Positions 31,374 through 34,297 of a stretch of DNA of 34,297 bases are shown one piece after another. This DNA comes from Verrucomicrobiota bacterium (GTDB lineage: Bacteria; Verrucomicrobiota; Verrucomicrobiia; Limisphaerales; JACQFS01). The first letter of the stretch is position 1. Each line of letters begins with the position of its first letter. The translations under genes were made by a program, and so were the position numbers. Under the pieces are notes generated by a model. It saw only the letters and a list, made by a program, of their open reading frames with translations, made no database searches and was not told the origin of the DNA. The stretch is from positions 1 through 34,297 of the forward strand of contig JACQFS010000007.1 in assembly GCA_016199935.1 (NCBI GenBank), written 5' to 3'.

Positions 31374-32579
31374 ATGACGAACTTCTCCGACCTGCTCGCG
31401 CAGGGCAACGCCTGGCTCTACCTCCCCGCCGCCGTCGCGCTCGGCGCGCTGCACGGATTGGAGCCGGGCCACAGCAAGACGATGATGGCCGCGTTCATCG
31501 TCGCCGTGCGCGGCACGGTGGGGCAGGCGGTGCTGCTCGGCGTGGCGGCGACACTCTCGCACACGGCGCTCATCTGGGCGCTGGCCTTCGTGGGGCTGCA
31601 TTACTCCGGCAAATTCGCCGCCGAGGATGTGGAGCCTTACTTGCAGGTGGCGACGGGCGTCATCGTCATCGGCCTCGCGCTGTGGATGCTCTGGCGCGTG
31701 CGGCGCGCGCAGGGCGGCGGCGGACACGGCCCGCACGGCGGGCCGTTGCTGCGGACGGCGGAGGGATTCGTCGAGGTGAGCGTGTTCGAGGACGGCGTGC
31801 CGCCGCGCTTCCGCCTTTATTTCTTCGACGAGGCCCGGCTGGCACAGGCGCCGCCCGTGGGTGCGGCGATCACCTGCGAAACGATTCGCGCAGGAGGGGA
31901 GGGAATGGGCGTGGAGCAGAACTTTCACTTCGAGGCCCACGGCGCGTATCTCGAAGCGACGGAGGAATTGCCGGAGCCGCACGAGTTCCACTTGGTGCTT
32001 CACCTGCGGCACGGCGGCGCGGTGGAGACTTGCGAGACGCGCTTTGTGGAGGAACACGACCACGCGCACGGCCACGATCATCACGGCGGGCACTCGCCCG
32101 ACCACGACGGGGGCCACGACCATCATGGCGGCCACTCACACGACCACGATGCCGGCCACGACCATGACGGCGGGCACACTCACTCGCACGATCTCGCCGA
32201 CGAGGACGCGCACTCGCGGGCACATGCGCGCGAGTGGCAGGAGCGCTTCGCGGGCCGCCCGGTGACGACGTGGCAGATTTTCCTCTTCGGTCTCACGGGC
32301 GGATTGATGCCGTGCCCGTCGGCGTTCGCGGTGCTGCTGGTGTGCTTGCAGTTGAAGCAATTCGCGCTCGGGTTCGCGCTGGTGCTGGCGTTCAGCGTGG
32401 GGCTGGCGCTGACGCTGGTGACAGTGGGCGCGCTGGCGGCGCTCTCGGTGAAGCACGCGACGCGGCGCTTCGCCGGGCTGCACAAGCTGGCGGCGCGGAT
32501 GCCCTACGCCAGCGCGGCGGTGATGCTCATCATCGGCGCGCTCGTGGCCATTCAGGGCGCACGCGCCATTTTGCACTGA
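31374..32579 (+). CDS. rcnA: RcnA-type nickel/cobalt exporter with inserted domain
   Basis: Inner-membrane Ni/Co efflux protein of 401 aa (E. coli RcnA is about 274). The start MTNFSDLLAQGNAWLYLP at the ATG 31374 matches RcnA and is preferred over ATGs at 31332 and 31365, which fall within the promoter. GALHGLEPGHSKTMMAAFIV (24-43) is the family signature. After the third helix (about 92-108) comes an extra soluble domain (about 130-225: EVSVFEDGVPPRFRLYFFD, EPHEFHLVLHLRHGG), which resembles an N-terminal domain I know from CzcB-type RND adaptors. A histidine-rich loop (228-273) has about 19 His in HDH/GGH repeats. The last helices begin TWQIFLFGLTGGLMPCPSAF. It is divergent from the CsoR/RcnR-type gene. 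Confidence 0.92.
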   Translation: MTNFSDLLAQGNAWLYLPAAVALGALHGLEPGHSKTMMAAFIVAVRGTVGQAVLLGVAATLSHTALIWALAFVGLHYSGKFAAEDVEPYLQVATGVIVIGLALWMLWRVRRAQGGGGHGPHGGPLLRTAEGFVEVSVFEDGVPPRFRLYFFDEARLAQAPPVGAAITCETIRAGGEGMGVEQNFHFEAHGAYLEATEELPEPHEFHLVLHLRHGGAVETCETRFVEEHDHAHGHDHHGGHSPDHDGGHDHHGGHSHDHDAGHDHDGGHTHSHDLADEDAHSRAHAREWQERFAGRPVTTWQIFLFGLTGGLMPCPSAFAVLLVCLQLKQFALGFALVLAFSVGLALTLVTVGALAALSVKHATRRFAGLHKLAARMPYASAAVMLIIGALVAIQGARAILH

Positions 32580-32638
32580 GCGCGGCGCGAGAAAAACTTT
32601 GCCGCCGCGCGCCCCGGCTTGGCATCGTGGCGCCGCCG

Positions 32639-33280
32639 ATGAAACGGCTCTATCACATTTCCTGGCTCGGGTTCCGCGGCGCGTTCGCGGTGTATTGCCG
32701 GTGGCGCGTGTTCAATCCCGAGCGCGTGCCGCTCACCGGCCCGGTCATCCTCGCGAGCAACCACGCGAGCATCATGGACCCGCCGCTCATCGGTTGCGGC
32801 ATCCGGCGCGGCATCAACTACCTCGCGCGCGAGTCGCTCTTTCGCATCCCCGTCTTCGGCTGGTGGGCGCATCGCGTGGACGCCGTGCCCGTGGACCGCG
32901 ACGGCGCGGGCGCGAAGGGTTTGCGCAACATTCTCGAGCGTCTCCTCGACGGCGGCGGCATCATTCTTTTTCCCGAGGGCACGCGCACGCCCGACGGCTC
33001 GCTCCAGCCCGCCCGGCCGGGCGTCGGGCTGGTGGTCGTCAAGTCCACCGCGCCCGTGGTGCCGGTGCGCGTCTTCGGCACGTTCGCGGCGCTCAATCGT
33101 TTCATGGTCTTCCCGCGCCCACGCCGCGTGATGGTGAAATACGGCAAGCCGATGGACTTCTCGGCCCTCCGCGCCGAGGCGCAGTCGTGCCCGAAGGCGC
33201 GGCTGAAGGAAATCTACCAGCAGGTGTCGGAGGAAATCATGGCGGCGGTGGCGAAGCTGGAGCCCAAGCGTGACGAGTAA
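32639..33280 (+). CDS. plsC: 1-acyl-sn-glycerol-3-phosphate acyltransferase (PlsC-like)
   Basis: Membrane-associated acyltransferase of 213 aa for phospholipid synthesis (lysophosphatidate to phosphatidate). The catalytic HX4D motif is NHASIMDPPL (His42, Asp47). The substrate-binding motif is FPEGTRTPDGSL (Glu113), and VVPVRVFGTF is the fourth block. The ATG at 32639 is chosen because upstream frame is shared with the rcnA-type gene. It lies 59 bp after that gene. Its last codons and stop (GACGAGTAA) run into the heptamer array, so the C-terminal end KRDE is partly repeat-encoded. It converges on pyrD. Confidence 0.92.
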   Translation: MKRLYHISWLGFRGAFAVYCRWRVFNPERVPLTGPVILASNHASIMDPPLIGCGIRRGINYLARESLFRIPVFGWWAHRVDAVPVDRDGAGAKGLRNILERLLDGGGIILFPEGTRTPDGSLQPARPGVGLVVVKSTAPVVPVRVFGTFAALNRFMVFPRPRRVMVKYGKPMDFSALRAEAQSCPKARLKEIYQQVSEEIMAAVAKLEPKRDE

Positions 33281-33358
33281 GGAGTAATTCGTAATCCTGT
33301 CGGGAAACGGATCGGCGCGCCCAAGTGGATTACGGATCACTCCTTACTCATTACTGCC
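33275..33358. repeat. Heptamer array shared by the ends of plsC and pyrD
   Basis: Units GAGTAAG, GAGTAAT, TCGTAAT start at 33275. Oppositely oriented units GATTACG, GATCACT, CCTTACT, CATTACT end near 33357. The stop codon of the plus-strand gene (33278-33280) and that of the minus-strand gene (33346-33344) are both supplied by GAGTAA within repeat units. The two halves could fold together and may act as a bidirectional terminator (inference). Confidence 0.82.
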
Positions 33359-34297
33359 CATGCCGACGGCCTCGCGCAAACTGGAAAGCCCCGCGCGTCG
33401 CAGCCGCCCCCGCAGCCCGCGCACCAGCTCGCGCACTACCCCGGGCCCTTCGTAAATCAAGCCGGTGTAAATCTGCACGAGGCTCGCGCCGGCGGTGATT
33501 TTCTCCCACGCATCGTCCGCGTTGAAGATGCCACCGACGCCGATGATGGGCAGCGCGCCGCGCGTCTGCCAGGCGAGGTGCCGGATGACCTCGGTGCTGC
33601 GCGCGGCCAGCGGGCGTCCGCTCAAGCCACCGGTTTCCGAATAGACTTTCTGCAAACTCTCATCGGTGGAGTCAGGCCGGGTGATGGTCGTGTTCGTCGC
33701 GACGAGGCCGGCGATCTGGCGCGGGCCGACGAGTTCCAGAATTTCGTCCAATGCCCCGAAGGAAAGGTCGGGCGCGACTTTTACCAAGATCGGTTTTGTC
33801 AGTTGTCCGTGGTCAGTTGTCCATGGTTTCGCTCGCTCGCTCCCCACGACTGACGACTGACGACTGACCTCTGACCTCTGACCTCCGACCTCTGACTTCT
33901 CTCCGTTCACCTTCTGCATCGCCGCGAGGATTTCATCGAGCGCCGCCTTGTCCTGAAGCTGGCGCAGGTTCGGCGTGTTGGGCGAGCTGACGTTCACCAC
34001 GAAGAAATCAGCGTGCGGGCGAAGCACGCGGAAGGAGTTGGCGTAATCCTCGGCGGCCTTTTCGAGCGGCGTGATTTTGGATTTGCCGAGGTTGATGCCG
34101 ACGGGATGCGCGGGCCAACGACCGCTCGCGCGCCACGCGGAGAGTTTTTCCGCCATTGCCTCGGCACCGGCGTTGTTGAAGCCCATGCGGTTGATGAGCG
34201 CGCCGTCGGCAGTCGCGCGGAACATTCGCGGCGCGGGATTGCCGGGCTGCGCGTGCCACGTCACGCCGCCGAGTTCGCTGAAGCCGAAACCGAGCGC
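33344..34297 (-). CDS. pyrD: Dihydroorotate dehydrogenase (quinone), class 2 (5' end beyond window)
   Basis: FMN enzyme oxidising dihydroorotate to orotate with quinone in pyrimidine synthesis. The visible 317 residues start inside the gene (ALGFGFSELGGVTWHAQPGN) and run to the stop at 33344. Class 2 landmarks: GNPAPRMFR, INRMGFNN, VNVSSPNTPNLRQLQ (catalytic Ser), KVAPDLS, TNTTI, GGLSGRPL and IIGVGGIFNADDAW. Between AAMQKVNGE and KPILVKVAPD is a Ser/Glu/Arg-rich insertion of about 35 residues (KSEVGGQRSEVSRQSSVVGS), encoded by heptanucleotide repeats. It lies in a surface loop, so activity may be intact. The C-terminus GSNE is also repeat-derived. Confidence 0.93.
   Translation of the reverse strand, partial: ALGFGFSELGGVTWHAQPGNPAPRMFRATADGALINRMGFNNAGAEAMAEKLSAWRASGRWPAHPVGINLGKSKITPLEKAAEDYANSFRVLRPHADFFVVNVSSPNTPNLRQLQDKAALDEILAAMQKVNGEKSEVGGQRSEVSRQSSVVGSERAKPWTTDHGQLTKPILVKVAPDLSFGALDEILELVGPRQIAGLVATNTTITRPDSTDESLQKVYSETGGLSGRPLAARSTEVIRHLAWQTRGALPIIGVGGIFNADDAWEKITAGASLVQIYTGLIYEGPGVVRELVRGLRGRLRRAGLSSLREAVGMGSNE
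33798..33901. repeat. Heptamer array inserted in frame in pyrD
   Basis: Two 14-bp units, GTCAGTTGTCCGTG and GTCAGTTGTCCATG (33798-33825), are followed after 20 bp by eight 7-bp units (33846-33901): ACGACTG x3, ACCTCTG x2, ACCTCCG, ACCTCTG, ACTTCTC. The whole tract stays open in the pyrD frame. It has the same style as the intergenic heptamer arrays. Confidence 0.88.

Noticed and set aside
32580-32610. Hairpin GCGCGGCG/CGCCGCGC after the RcnA-type gene as terminator
   Set aside because: The stem is good, but the A/T-rich part is in the 15-nt loop and no T-run follows the stem, so termination is not supported.
33846-33901. Possible CRISPR-like array
   Set aside because: Units are 7 bp with no spacers and lie within the pyrD frame; this is a simple tandem repeat.

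Overview
The window reads as a chromosomal segment of a high-GC Gram-negative bacterium, most likely Verrucomicrobiota (my inference, not proven). The grounds are outer-membrane proteins (porin, three TolC-type proteins), the mix of gene families (DUF1259, DUF1080-like, an RraA-like protein, ChrB, a collagen-like protein), and many heptanucleotide arrays and multi-hairpin palindromes that I associate with that phylum. No rRNA, tRNA, CRISPR array or transposase was seen.

Layout. (1) 1-8134, minus strand: a phosphate-starvation operon in the order porin, pstS, pstC, pstA, pstB, phoU, phoB, phoR (phoR runs off the left edge). Most of its gaps hold palindromic repeats, and 11-bp-periodic Pho-box-like direct repeats lie upstream of the porin and of phoB. 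A divergent lipoprotein of unknown function follows at 8252-9055. (2) 9082-21160, minus strand: a seven-gene array encoding two complete tripartite RND efflux systems (RND-adaptor-TolC, then adaptor-RraA-like-RND-TolC). (3) 21374-22921, minus strand: a DUF1080-like secreted protein and a DUF1259 protein, divergent from a ChrB-type gene with an operator-like palindrome between them. (4) 23995-29187, plus strand: a small Cys/His-rich exported protein, a CzcC-type outer-membrane factor, a CzcA-type heavy-metal RND pump split by a frameshift (no adaptor gene is present), and a small XRE regulator. (5) 29273-30989, plus strand: an ORF of 21-nt/7-residue repeats, a protein with a WD-rich N-terminus, and a collagen-like protein. 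(6) 31013-32579: a CsoR/RcnR-family metal sensor divergent from an RcnA-type Ni/Co exporter that carries an inserted domain resembling one found in CzcB-type adaptors; a G-tract operator lies in the promoter spacer. (7) 32639-34297: a PlsC-type acyltransferase converging on pyrD, both ending inside a heptamer array; pyrD (cut by the right edge) also carries an in-frame heptamer insertion.

Two themes stand out. One is metal and toxicant export plus phosphate acquisition. The other is an unusual density of short repeats (heptamer arrays, fold-back elements and a four-hairpin element), several of which have become protein-coding sequence in an RND pump, a TolC signal peptide and PyrD.
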